Assembly: GCA_963846165.1 (NCBI GenBank)
Contig: CAWJUU010000009.1
Location: forward strand, 1-64,000
Source of the DNA: WHSW01 sp963846165
GTDB lineage: Bacteria; Actinomycetota; Thermoleophilia; Solirubrobacterales; 70-9
Direction: 5' to 3'
Length of the DNA: 64,000 nt
Part shown: one piece after another, positions 17,729-24,907 of the stretch
Layout of the letters: the number at the start of each line of letters is the position of its first letter
How positions within the stretch are numbered: the stretch's first letter is position 1
Made by a program: the position numbers and the translations under genes
The notes under the pieces: model-generated
Seen by the model: only the letters and a program-made list of their open reading frames with translations
What the model was told of the DNA's origin: nothing
The model's database searches: none

Positions 17729-17881
17729 GTGTCCTCGGTCTATGAGCTGATCGGTCGCCTCGTCGTTCGCCTCGCCTGGGCGCGCTTCGGCGGCCAGATC
17801 AAGATTGCCGGCGGCGTCCTCGCGGTCCTCGTGCTCGCCGGCGGCTATCTACTCGCCCGGCGCGAGCCGCCCGAGGGCTGA
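17729..17881 (+). CDS. Small single-pass membrane protein, 50 aa
   Basis: A short frame starts at GTG 17729, 10 nt after the argG stop, preceded by GGAG. It encodes an amphipathic start (VYELIGRLVVRLAWARFG), then one hydrophobic helix IAGGVLAVLVLAGGYLLA and a charged tail ARREPPEG. Codon use is GC-rich at third positions, like its neighbours. No family is recognised. Its position suggests co-transcription with argG, although a TAGGCT hexamer 7 nt upstream of the GTG could give it its own leaderless transcript. Confidence 0.5.
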   Translation: MSSVYELIGRLVVRLAWARFGGQIKIAGGVLAVLVLAGGYLLARREPPEG

Positions 17882-17906
17882 CCGCCATCTAGTCCCGGGT
17901 CGGCGC

Positions 17907-18950
17907 TCAGCCCGCGCACGCCCAGGCCGCGGCGCCCGAGTCGGCCCAGATCTGGGCGGCGATGTCCGATTGCTCGGCGGGCGAGGCGTCCTCGGGATCG
18001 CCTTCGCCACCGTAGAGGTCCCAGGTCGAGGGGAGGATCTGGTAGGCGCCGCCGGCGCCCGACGACGGGTTGACCGCGTCCCAGCTGCCGCCCGACTCGC
18101 ACATCACGATCGATCCCGGGATCGCCCAGTCGCCGAACCAGTCCGCAACCTGGCTCTGTGCCTGTTGGGCGGAGATTCGCTCCAGGCGCTGAACCTCGGC
18201 GGTCCAGTCTCCGACCTGCGACTGCAGGCTTTCGAGCGCCGCAGCACGGCGGGCGCGGGCGTCGGCGAGCGCGGCGGCCTCGGCCTCAGCCTGCGCCCGC
18301 ACCGCGGCGATCTCGTCGCGCGCCGCGGCAACGCGCGCGTTGAAGGCCTCGACCCGTCGTTCTGCGTCCTCGACCGCCGCGAGCTCGATCGCGACCTGGT
18401 CGCGGAGGCCGCGCACCCGCCCGACGAGCGAGGCATCGGCCTCCTCGACTCGGCGCAGGTACTCGGCTCGGGTCGCCAGATCCTCGAACCCGTCGGCCTC
18501 GAGCAGCAGTGTGGTCGCGTCGGGCATCCCGCCGCGATAGATCTCCACCAGGCGGTTTGCGAGCACACGGAGCGAGCGCTGGAGCCTTGCGCGCGCGGCG
18601 GCGAGCTCGTCCTCGGCGACCGCGACGGCGGCCTCCAGCCTGCGCTCGCGCTCCTGGCCGCGAGCGAGCACCGCCGAGAGCTGGGCCTCGCGCTGGGCGG
18701 CGGCGATCGCACGTCCCTGGACCGCAGAGAGCTGGGCGGAGGCGGCTTCGATCTCGGCGCCGAGCGCCTCGGCCTGCTCGCGGGCGCCGGCGATCCTCGA
18801 GTTCAGCTCGTCGATCGACTGGGCGCCGGATTGAGCGACCGGGAGAGCGAGGGCGCCGCAGAGCGCGAGCGCACAGACCACGCGCCCACCGAGCGCGGTT
18901 GGCGCTCTGCGTCGGGCGGGTGAAGGCGTATCTCGGTTCTCGCTGCCCAT
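17907..18950 (-). CDS. Secreted coiled-coil protein with C-terminal Rpf/transglycosylase-like domain
   Basis: This 347-residue exported cell-wall protein has a signal peptide at about 24-45 (VVCALALCGALALPVAQSGAQ). A long Ala/Glu/Arg-rich coiled coil from about 48 to 255 resembles the regulatory coil of PcsB/RipC-type hydrolases. The C-terminal lysozyme-like domain has IPGSIVMCESGGSWDAVNP and GAYQILPSTWDLYGG. The Glu in CESGG is the expected catalytic acid of resuscitation-promoting-factor/transglycosylase folds. Such proteins cleave peptidoglycan glycan strands during growth or resuscitation. The leader is a c-di-AMP riboswitch, a known arrangement for Rpf genes in actinobacteria. Confidence 0.87.
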   Translation of the reverse strand: MGSENRDTPSPARRRAPTALGGRVVCALALCGALALPVAQSGAQSIDELNSRIAGAREQAEALGAEIEAASAQLSAVQGRAIAAAQREAQLSAVLARGQERERRLEAAVAVAEDELAAARARLQRSLRVLANRLVEIYRGGMPDATTLLLEADGFEDLATRAEYLRRVEEADASLVGRVRGLRDQVAIELAAVEDAERRVEAFNARVAAARDEIAAVRAQAEAEAAALADARARRAAALESLQSQVGDWTAEVQRLERISAQQAQSQVADWFGDWAIPGSIVMCESGGSWDAVNPSSGAGGAYQILPSTWDLYGGEGDPEDASPAEQSDIAAQIWADSGAAAWACAG

Positions 18951-18954
18951 CTGA

Positions 18955-19120
18955 CCATGCCTACGGGGTTAGCTGACGGGCTCGCGCCATGGGCCGGCGC
19001 TACGCGTTCTATAGGACGCGACTCGCCCCGGGCGGCGAAGAGCATGCCGCCTCTGGGTCCCCCGATTCCCCGGGTATCACCGCGTTATGCGGTGATTTGC
19101 AGGGAACTCGGCGAAAGCGG
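18955..19120 (-). promoter_or_regulatory. c-di-AMP (ydaO/yuaA) riboswitch
   Basis: On the minus strand the leader of the gene starting at 18950 shows the conserved blocks of the ydaO aptamer in order: CGCCGAGTTCCC, a hairpin CACCGC...GCGGTG, GGGGAATCGGGGGACCC, CGCCGCCCGGGGCGAGT, and finally GCGAGCCCGTCAGCTAACCCCGTAGGC. The last block, with GTCAGCTAACC and GTAGG, is the most characteristic part of the class. The aptamer ends almost at the start codon, so ligand binding could mask ribosome access or couple to termination. In Streptomyces and relatives, this riboswitch turns off rpfA-like genes when c-di-AMP is high. Confidence 0.88.
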
Positions 19121-19135
19121 GAGACTAGCGGATCG

Positions 19136-20437
19136 TTAGGGACGGGTGAGCACCGTGCGTGGAGGGTGCTCGGGTGCAATGGAACTTGCATCGTCCTGCA
19201 ACGAACCTTGCTCGAGCTCGGGCTCCCAGTCGACCCGGCGAAGCGAGAGCAGCGCGAGCACCAGCACGACCACCACGCCCGCGCCGGCGACCGCGAACCC
19301 GGCCCGCGGGGTGAAGATCGCGGCGATCGCGCCCCCGAGCAGGAACCCGACACCGGGCATCGCGCTCGCGAGCGCCTCGAGCAGCGCCAGCACCCGCGCC
19401 TGGTAGGTGGCCCGGGTGAGCTCCTGCACGGCGGTCACGAGCGCGATCCACTGAACCCCGTTCCCGAGCCCCCCGATCAGCGATGCCGCGCAGGCGACCA
19501 GCAGGGTAGGGGCGGCGGCGGTGCCGAGATAGGCGACGCCGATCGCCAGCGTCGAGGTCAGCAGCAGGGCGCGCAGCGCGACCCGGCGAAGTCCGGCGAA
19601 GGTGAGGCTGCCCGCGACCATCCCGGCGCCCCAGCTCGCCAGCAGGGCGCCGTAGCCTGCGTCCCCCGCATCGAGGGTCTGCTTTGCGAACACCACCTCG
19701 ATCGGGATCACCAGCGAGAAGAAGACGAAGGCGGCCGCCTGGGCGCCGAGCAGGCGGCGAAGCGCCGGCCGGTCGCGGACGTAGGCCAATCCACGGCGCA
19801 AGCGCGCCGACCAGCCGCCCGCACCCTCCTCGGCCTCGGGGGTGGCGAGGCTGCGCGTGAGACCGAGGAGGACCGCGACGGCGAGGAAGGAGACCGCGTC
19901 TCCGGCGAGCGCGGCCTCCAGCCCTACTCCGGCCACCAACAGTCCGGCGATCGCGGGCCCGGCGGCGGCGCCGACTGTGAAGGCGACGTTGAGCAGTGCG
20001 TTTCCCTCCCGCAGCTGCCCCGCCGGGGCGAGCACAGCGGCTGCGGAAGCTCGGGTCAGCGCCCGGGCCGCGGACGCGACCGAGCCGTCGAAGGTGGCAA
20101 GGGCGAGCACGGCGAGGAGCGAGAACTCGCTCGAGATCAGCGCCAAGACTGCGAACGCCGCGGCCTCGGCGGCGTAGAGGCCGGGCAGCGTTATCCGGGC
20201 CGGCAGCTGCTCGAGCCGGGCGACGATCGGCGGGCCGAACAGAGCGGGGGCGAAGTGCATGCCGCAGAACAGGGCCGCGACCGCCATCGGGTCGCCGGTC
20301 TGGTCGAAGACGAGCACGGCGAGCGCGATCTCGCCGAGCCAGTTGCCCAGCTCGTTGACCAGGTAGGCGAGCGAGAGGCTCGGAAAGCCTCGGAGACGCA
20401 TGGGGCGGAGCGCAGCGGCCATCGGGTCAAGTTTCAC
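19136..20437 (-). CDS. MFS transporter
   Basis: This 433-residue protein has about 12 hydrophobic helices and belongs to the major facilitator superfamily, in the DHA3/enterobactin-exporter-like group (N-terminus FPSLSLAYLVNELGNWLGEIALAVLVFDQTGDP). It probably exports a small molecule; the substrate cannot be inferred. GTG 20437 opens the frame, and ATG codons at 20422 and 20401 are alternatives with no clear ribosome site to choose between them. It ends about 16 nt before the riboswitch of the Rpf-like gene, so read-through from this gene into that leader is possible. Confidence 0.82.
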   Translation of the reverse strand: MKLDPMAAALRPMRLRGFPSLSLAYLVNELGNWLGEIALAVLVFDQTGDPMAVAALFCGMHFAPALFGPPIVARLEQLPARITLPGLYAAEAAAFAVLALISSEFSLLAVLALATFDGSVASAARALTRASAAAVLAPAGQLREGNALLNVAFTVGAAAGPAIAGLLVAGVGLEAALAGDAVSFLAVAVLLGLTRSLATPEAEEGAGGWSARLRRGLAYVRDRPALRRLLGAQAAAFVFFSLVIPIEVVFAKQTLDAGDAGYGALLASWGAGMVAGSLTFAGLRRVALRALLLTSTLAIGVAYLGTAAAPTLLVACAASLIGGLGNGVQWIALVTAVQELTRATYQARVLALLEALASAMPGVGFLLGGAIAAIFTPRAGFAVAGAGVVVVLVLALLSLRRVDWEPELEQGSLQDDASSIAPEHPPRTVLTRP

Positions 20438-20471
20438 AGGGCGCGGTCAATCCCTTGCAATTTGACCCCCC

Positions 20472-20502
20472 AAGTTGCAACTTTGGACAGGTTTTGTATG
20501 CT
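20472..20502 (+). promoter_or_regulatory. Promoter with 12-bp palindrome AAGTTGCAACTT
   Basis: A perfect palindrome AAGTTGCAACTT (20472-20483) overlaps a possible -35 TTGCAA (20475-20480). A -10 TATGCT (20497-20502) follows at 16-nt spacing. The same half-site recurs as AGTTGCAACCTG upstream of the BldC-like gene (22503-22513). About 40 nt downstream is a perfect Shine-Dalgarno before a six-codon frame. The site may be bound by one of the MerR-type proteins encoded nearby; that is inference. Confidence 0.4.
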
Positions 20503-20542
20503 TTAGAAGCTTTTCGCAGGTTTGCCGGGTTGTCGGCACGTC

Positions 20543-20577
20543 AGGAGGTAACGGCCATGGGCTACCGCAAGAGCTAG
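20543..20577 (+). other. Strong Shine-Dalgarno plus six-codon open frame (MGYRKS)
   Basis: AGGAGGT at 20543-20549 lies 7 nt before ATG 20557, which opens ATG GGC TAC CGC AAG AGC TAG. This is the best Shine-Dalgarno in the neighbourhood, yet the frame closes after six codons. Beyond the stop, the same frame continues without another stop as RQSRISKLQRRVRIHTRG. The element could therefore be a leader peptide or the 5' end of a gene with a premature stop. No plus-strand gene follows, because the HD-GYP gene converges here. Confidence 0.4.
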
Positions 20578-20667
20578 CGCCAAAGCAGAATTTCGAAGCT
20601 CCAACGTCGCGTGCGGATCCATACAAGGGGTCGCAGGCGGCTTGTTGCTGCTCTGACTTGGGACCGT

Positions 20668-22068
20668 TCAGGAGGCGAGCGGGGCTCGCTCGGGAACCCC
20701 CGGCGTGGCCTGGACGTAATCGTGGATCCGCTTGTCGAGCGCAAGCTCGGCCTCGAAGTCTGCGTCCTCGCCGTGGCGGTAGGCGAGGTCCTTGCCGTCG
20801 AGCACTTCGACGAACGCCTCGACGAAGCGCGCGTCGAGCTGGGTGCCGGAGACTCGGCGAAGCTCGATCACCGCCTCGTAGGAGCTGACCGGCTCGCGAT
20901 AGGTGTCTCGAGCCGTCATCACGTCGTAGGTGTCGGCGACCGCGATCACACGGGCCAGCTCGGGGATCTCCTCGCCGGCTAGCCCACGGGGATAGCCCTT
21001 GCCGTCGATCCGCTCGTGGTGGGCGAGGATGATCTCGCCGATCGGCTGGTAGCCGTCGATCTGGGAGACGATCCGCGCGCCCTCGTAGGGATGCTTCTTG
21101 ATCTCCTCCCACTCGGCCTCGGTGAGCTTGCGCCGGCCCGACTTGAGGATGTTGTCGGGGAGCACGAACTTGCCGATGTCGTGGAGCAGGGCGGCGGAGT
21201 GGACGAGCTCCTGGTCGGGGTCCGAGAGCCCGGCCTGGACGGCGATCTCGCGGGAGTAGCGGGCCACGGCCGCGCTGTGGCGCGCCGTCATCCGGTCGCG
21301 CAGGTCGAGCGTCCGCAGGAGCGCCGAGAGCAGCGCGACCTGGAACCCGGCGAGCTGGCGGGCCCGCAGCTCGAGCTCGTCGGCGCGCTCCTGCGAGATC
21401 AGCAGCGCCCCGACCAGGTACTGGAACACGAGCACGAGCACGCCGAGCAGAGCGACGGCCTCGGTGCCGACCTGAACGTAGGCGAAGGCGACGCCGATCG
21501 CGAGCATCGCCGATGCGAGCTCGGAGGGGAGCAGGGGAAGCAGCGCACGACGGATCTTGGTCGCGAAGCTGGAGCGCTCGACGTAACAGGAATACCCGGC
21601 GATGAGCGCGAAGTCGATCGCGAGGGCGACGACGAAGACGACGAAGATGAGCAGGTAGAAGATCGGGCCCCCGGTCTCGACCGGCCCCTGTTCCGCGATC
21701 GAGGTGAAGGCGATGCCGGCGATCAGCGGGAACCAGGCGTAGGTGACCAGGTTGATCAGCAGGTGGTGGGGGGGATAGCGATGCTTGACCCAGCCGGCGA
21801 GGATGGTGATCACGCCCATGACCGCGGCCGGGCCACCGCCAAGGAAGACGGCACCGATGACGATCGTCAGGAAGCTTGCCGAGACGGCGACGCGCAGGAC
21901 GCGTGTCTCGATCGCAATCAGGTCACTGATCACCGAGAGCGTGGTCAGGGTGGCGAGCAGGCCGAGATCCCAGTTCGAGAGCTCGTCGGTGAGAATCACC
22001 AACGCGACCGCCGCGGCGAGCGCGGCGAACTCCGCGTAGATCACGGTTTTCGTTGGACGATCGAACAT
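20668..22068 (-). CDS. Membrane HD-GYP domain c-di-GMP phosphodiesterase
   Basis: This 466-residue protein has an N-terminal membrane region of several helices (about 10-215, MASE-like) followed by an HD-GYP domain that hydrolyses c-di-GMP. The metal-binding HD is in ALLHDIGKFVLP (about 294-300), and the GYP signature is complete in HHERIDGKGYP (about 350-360), with HSAAVARYSREIA before it. It is expected to lower c-di-GMP in response to a membrane signal. It is adjacent to a BldC-like regulator (21 nt upstream) and about 6 kb from the GEMM-controlled gene, so the two may form one circuit. Confidence 0.92.
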   Translation of the reverse strand: MFDRPTKTVIYAEFAALAAAVALVILTDELSNWDLGLLATLTTLSVISDLIAIETRVLRVAVSASFLTIVIGAVFLGGGPAAVMGVITILAGWVKHRYPPHHLLINLVTYAWFPLIAGIAFTSIAEQGPVETGGPIFYLLIFVVFVVALAIDFALIAGYSCYVERSSFATKIRRALLPLLPSELASAMLAIGVAFAYVQVGTEAVALLGVLVLVFQYLVGALLISQERADELELRARQLAGFQVALLSALLRTLDLRDRMTARHSAAVARYSREIAVQAGLSDPDQELVHSAALLHDIGKFVLPDNILKSGRRKLTEAEWEEIKKHPYEGARIVSQIDGYQPIGEIILAHHERIDGKGYPRGLAGEEIPELARVIAVADTYDVMTARDTYREPVSSYEAVIELRRVSGTQLDARFVEAFVEVLDGKDLAYRHGEDADFEAELALDKRIHDYVQATPGVPERAPLAS

Positions 22069-22089
22069 GGCGGGCGGGTCGAGCCTCTT

Positions 22090-22326
22090 TCAGCCTGTGA
22101 CCGAGTTCGCGTTTCGCCCGTAGCGAGGAACCGCCTGGTTGACTGCCGGCTGGCGCATCGAGGCGAGGAACTCCTCCAGGTCGCCGGCCGCGTAACGCCG
22201 CTGACCACCGGGCGTCCTGTAGACGGGGACCAGGCCCTGGTCCGACCACTTGCGCAGCGACGCCGCGCTGACCCCGAGCAGGTCGGCGGCCTCGCTCACG
22301 TTTAGGAACCTCTGGGTTGCTTCCAT
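22090..22326 (-). CDS. BldC-like small MerR-family DNA-binding protein
   Basis: This 78-residue protein consists of a single winged helix-turn-helix (FLNVSEAADLLGVSAASLRKWSDQGLVPVYRTPGGQRRY) with no effector domain. It matches the helix_turn_helix_17/BldC pattern. BldC-type proteins bind tandem direct repeats and steer developmental genes in Streptomyces; the role here is inferred. I start at ATG 22326, preceded by GGGAAGAAGG, rather than at the upstream ATG 22386, which has no ribosome site. It lies 21 nt upstream of the HD-GYP gene and is probably in its operon. Its own upstream region carries three AACCTG boxes. Confidence 0.8.
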   Translation of the reverse strand: MEATQRFLNVSEAADLLGVSAASLRKWSDQGLVPVYRTPGGQRRYAAGDLEEFLASMRQPAVNQAVPRYGRNANSVTG

Positions 22327-22460
22327 CCTTCTTCCCTGTTGGTAGATCCGCCTCAAAGCGGCGGAAAGTTGCACCGAGTTGCCCATTGATAGGCGCGGCC
22401 GCCCCGGCCCGCAAGGCCGCCGACACCGGCGCGCAGGAGATGCGCAAGTTCGGCCCCCCG

Positions 22461-22513
22461 AACCTGCTCGACGCTGCACAACCTGCACAAAGTGGCGCAG
22501 AAGTTGCAACCTG
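22461..22513 (-). promoter_or_regulatory. Three iterated AACCTG/CAGGTT boxes upstream of the BldC-like gene
   Basis: AACCTG occurs at 22461-22466, 22480-22485 and 22508-22513, the last within AAGTTGCAACCTG. On the minus strand these read CAGGTT in direct repeat, ahead of the gene starting at 22326. BldC and MerR-type proteins bind such direct repeats, so autoregulation is plausible. The half-site also matches the palindrome at 20472-20483. Confidence 0.4.
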
Positions 22514-22632
22514 GTTTCAGGTAGATGGCGTTGACGAAGGCCGTGCGCGTTCCGCTCGGGCGCGGCCCGTTCCGTTCGGGCCGAGTCGGGGTGCGAGGCC
22601 TGGCCGGGTGTCAGTGAGGGAGGGAGTCGTGC

Positions 22633-22845
22633 CTAGCGCGGGCGCCTTCGGTTGGCCTCCGCCGAAGCTGGCGCTTTCCTCTCGCTATCCGAGAATAAGG
22701 CGCCAATCGAGCCTTCCGCCAGCGCGTCAACTCGCCCTTCGATCGTGCGTCGAGCTCGAAAGGAGAGTTGTTGCTCTATTGCAATGTCAACCTCGGACTC
22801 GACGCCGAGGGCCGGTTGAGTCCCGTTTGCGACCTGCGCTCGCAC
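22633..22845 (-). CDS. Small protein of unknown function, 70 aa
   Basis: A frame starting at GTG 22845 is preceded by GAGGGGAGG, a strong ribosome site. It encodes VRAQVANGTQPALGVESEVD, then an amphipathic segment rich in Ile, Ala, Glu and Arg, and a basic tail ANRRRPR. The composition looks more like a real protein than a shadow frame. It lies 103 nt downstream of the MerR-like gene on the same strand. I cannot assign a family. The remaining 22327-22632 stretch holds the AACCTG boxes and GC-rich inverted repeats but no other gene I can support. Confidence 0.4.
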   Translation of the reverse strand: MRAQVANGTQPALGVESEVDIAIEQQLSFRARRTIEGRVDALAEGSIGALFSDSERKAPASAEANRRRPR

Positions 22846-22948
22846 CGTGCCTCCCCTCACTGCCAACGACCCCCCCCTCCGCACCCGGCGGCGGCCCGAG
22901 CGGGACGCGCCACGCCCGCGTCCCGGGCGCGAGCGGAACGTCGCCGAG

Positions 22949-23770
22949 CTAGGAGAGCCCGGTGAGCAGCGAGTCCGTGGCCTCGGCGGGGTCCTCGCCC
23001 AGCGAGGGGATCCCATCGCGGCCTGCGACGAGACGAGCGGCGCGGTACCCGTAGAGGCGCGCGAGGCCATCCTCGGCTCGCAGTGAGCGCAGCGCGCCCG
23101 CGAGGACGTCGAGCTGCGCTTCGGATCCGCAGATCACAACGGCCTTCGGGTCGAGCGCGCGCAAGGCGCTGCGGAAGCGGCCTTCCGCGAGCCCCGCGGA
23201 GAGCAGAAGCACACGCAGGCCGGCGCGGCGCAGGAACAGCTCCAGCGCCTGGACGTGGACGGATTCGACGCCCAGCGGCGAGCCCGAGTCGAGCAGCAGC
23301 ACGCCCTCGGGACGCGTCGCGCCTGCTGCAAGCCGGCGGGCGCCGTGGAGCCAGCCGGTCGCCCAGCGACAGGCATGCTCCAGCTCGGCCTCGCCGTGGG
23401 GGCGCCGTTCGGCCATTTCAAGGGCCGGCAGCAGCACCTCGGCGACGCTGCGTTCGACCGAGCGAATGGCGAGGCTCTGCTCGAGTTCGCGGTCGCAGGC
23501 GAGCTCGTCGAAGCTGTCGAAGCAGGCGAGCAGCCGCGCGGGCGAGGCGGGGCCGCGACCGCGCTGACGGGCGACCTCGACCGCGCTCGAGATGTTCTGC
23601 GTCTCGCGCAGCGCCTCGCGCAGCGCCTCGACCTCGTCGAGCTCGTAGATCCGGTGGTTGCCGGGCGTGCGGCGCGGATGCGGGTAGTCGAGCCGCCGCT
23701 CCCAGCTACGCAGGGTGCTGGCGCTCACGCCGAGCATCTCGGCCGCCGCATTGATCCTGATGCCGCTCAT
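22949..23770 (-). CDS. MerR-family transcriptional regulator with C-terminal sensor-like domain
   Basis: This 273-residue protein begins with a MerR helix-turn-helix (RINAAAEMLGVSASTLRSWERRLDYPHPRRTPGNHRIY). The region from about 80 to 255 is helical, then alpha/beta with hydrophobic strands (GVLLLDS, RVLLLSAGL, AVVICGS). This resembles the B12-binding/methanogenesis-type fold of CarH/LitR regulators. The His of the cobalamin DxHxxG motif is not evident, so cobalamin binding and light sensing are doubtful. It likely senses another ligand or a partner protein. The start is ATG at 23770; its target is unknown. Confidence 0.8.
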   Translation of the reverse strand: MSGIRINAAAEMLGVSASTLRSWERRLDYPHPRRTPGNHRIYELDEVEALREALRETQNISSAVEVARQRGRGPASPARLLACFDSFDELACDRELEQSLAIRSVERSVAEVLLPALEMAERRPHGEAELEHACRWATGWLHGARRLAAGATRPEGVLLLDSGSPLGVESVHVQALELFLRRAGLRVLLLSAGLAEGRFRSALRALDPKAVVICGSEAQLDVLAGALRSLRAEDGLARLYGYRAARLVAGRDGIPSLGEDPAEATDSLLTGLS

Positions 23771-23849
23771 CGCAAGCTCATTCGAGACCTAACCCGCGCA
23801 AGATCGAAGCAGGTTCGATCGCTTAGTTCAAGTTCTTCGAAGGCTCGCG

Positions 23850-24809
23850 CTAGGAATCTTGCACGGGCGAGGGCGAGCTGCTCGGTCCGGTCGCCACCGG
23901 CTCACCGGACGCTTGAGCGGCGTAGGTCGCCTCGGTCGCGCTCTCCAGCAGCCGCTCGATGGTGTCGCCGTCGGCCGGGCAGCCGACGACTCCGGCGGCG
24001 ATTCCGATCTGCGGCCCCTCCGCAGCCTGCGAGCCTTCGATCAGGCCGGCCACCCGCTCGGCCATGGTCACCAGACCGGACGCCTCCTGATGCGGTGCGA
24101 GGACCGCGAACTCGTCTTGCTCGAGCCGGAACGCCTGATCGGTGGCCCGGATCTGACGGATGATCATGTTCGCAACGGCGGTGACCATGCGGTCCGCGGC
24201 GGCCCGGCCGTAGGCCTCGTTGACTCGGGCCAAGCCATCGATGTCGATCAGCGCGAGCGCGAAACCGTGCTCGTATCGCTTCTGGTTGGCGAGCAGGATT
24301 CGCATCCACTCCTCCAGCTGTGAAGGCCCCGGAAGCCCAGTCAGCGGATCCGCGGCAGCCACTCCGCCTCGCTCCTCGACCAATGACCTCGTCAGCGCGC
24401 CGTGGATCGTGCCGAAGACCTCGGCCAGCCGCTCGACCGCCCGGGTGAAATCACCCGGATTTCGCTCGGGGATCTCGTGCCGGATCGCCTCCACGAGCAG
24501 GGTCTGCAAGACAGCCAGGTCGCGTGGAATCTGCTCCGAGGCGTCCGGACCCTCGCGGAGCTTGCCGAGCATCGCCGCCCGGCGACGCTCCTCCGGCTCG
24601 AGCTCGCGCTCGGCGGCCGTCGACGGTTCCGCCAAGGCGGCGATGATGTCCGCGATCAGCGGCGGGGCCTCGGCCGCGATCAGCTGCACGGGCAGATCCC
24701 CGACCTCGGGCAGAGGGGTACGCTCGATCAGTCGCAGGAGCCACTCTTTGGCTAATTGCTCCCGGTCGGGTTTCGAGCGCGCGATCTGGCCTCCGTGCGA
24801 GCCTTCCAC
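23850..24809 (-). CDS. Degenerate GGDEF-domain protein
   Basis: This 319-residue protein has a helical N-terminal half and a C-terminal GGDEF domain beginning DPLTGLPGPSQLEEWM. The signature GG(D/E)EF is replaced by EQDEF (about 229-233, RLEQDEFAVL), which should abolish diguanylate cyclase activity. The upstream RxxD (RATD) at inhibitory-site spacing is kept, so it may bind c-di-GMP as a receptor. The start GTG 24809 is the first good codon. It is convergent with nothing and lies next to the divergent SpoIIE-type phosphatase gene (98 nt apart). It is near the HD-GYP gene and thus probably part of c-di-GMP signalling. Confidence 0.85.
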   Translation of the reverse strand: MEGSHGGQIARSKPDREQLAKEWLLRLIERTPLPEVGDLPVQLIAAEAPPLIADIIAALAEPSTAAERELEPEERRRAAMLGKLREGPDASEQIPRDLAVLQTLLVEAIRHEIPERNPGDFTRAVERLAEVFGTIHGALTRSLVEERGGVAAADPLTGLPGPSQLEEWMRILLANQKRYEHGFALALIDIDGLARVNEAYGRAAADRMVTAVANMIIRQIRATDQAFRLEQDEFAVLAPHQEASGLVTMAERVAGLIEGSQAAEGPQIGIAAGVVGCPADGDTIERLLESATEATYAAQASGEPVATGPSSSPSPVQDS

Positions 24810-24907
24810 GCGTTGCCCAAAGTACCCGATCCGGTGGTCGCATCGATCTCACCAACCGGTGCGCTCGGCGGCGCGAGTCGGCGGATCGCTCATCTACACT
24901 CGGCTGC

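Noticed and set aside
18989..20506. 505-codon plus-strand frame opposite the MFS transporter
   Set aside because: It is extremely Arg/Glu/Gly-rich and lies over both the transporter and the c-di-AMP riboswitch.
21016..22305. 429-codon plus-strand frame opposite the HD-GYP gene
   Set aside because: It is a shadow frame; the HD-GYP motifs establish the minus-strand gene.
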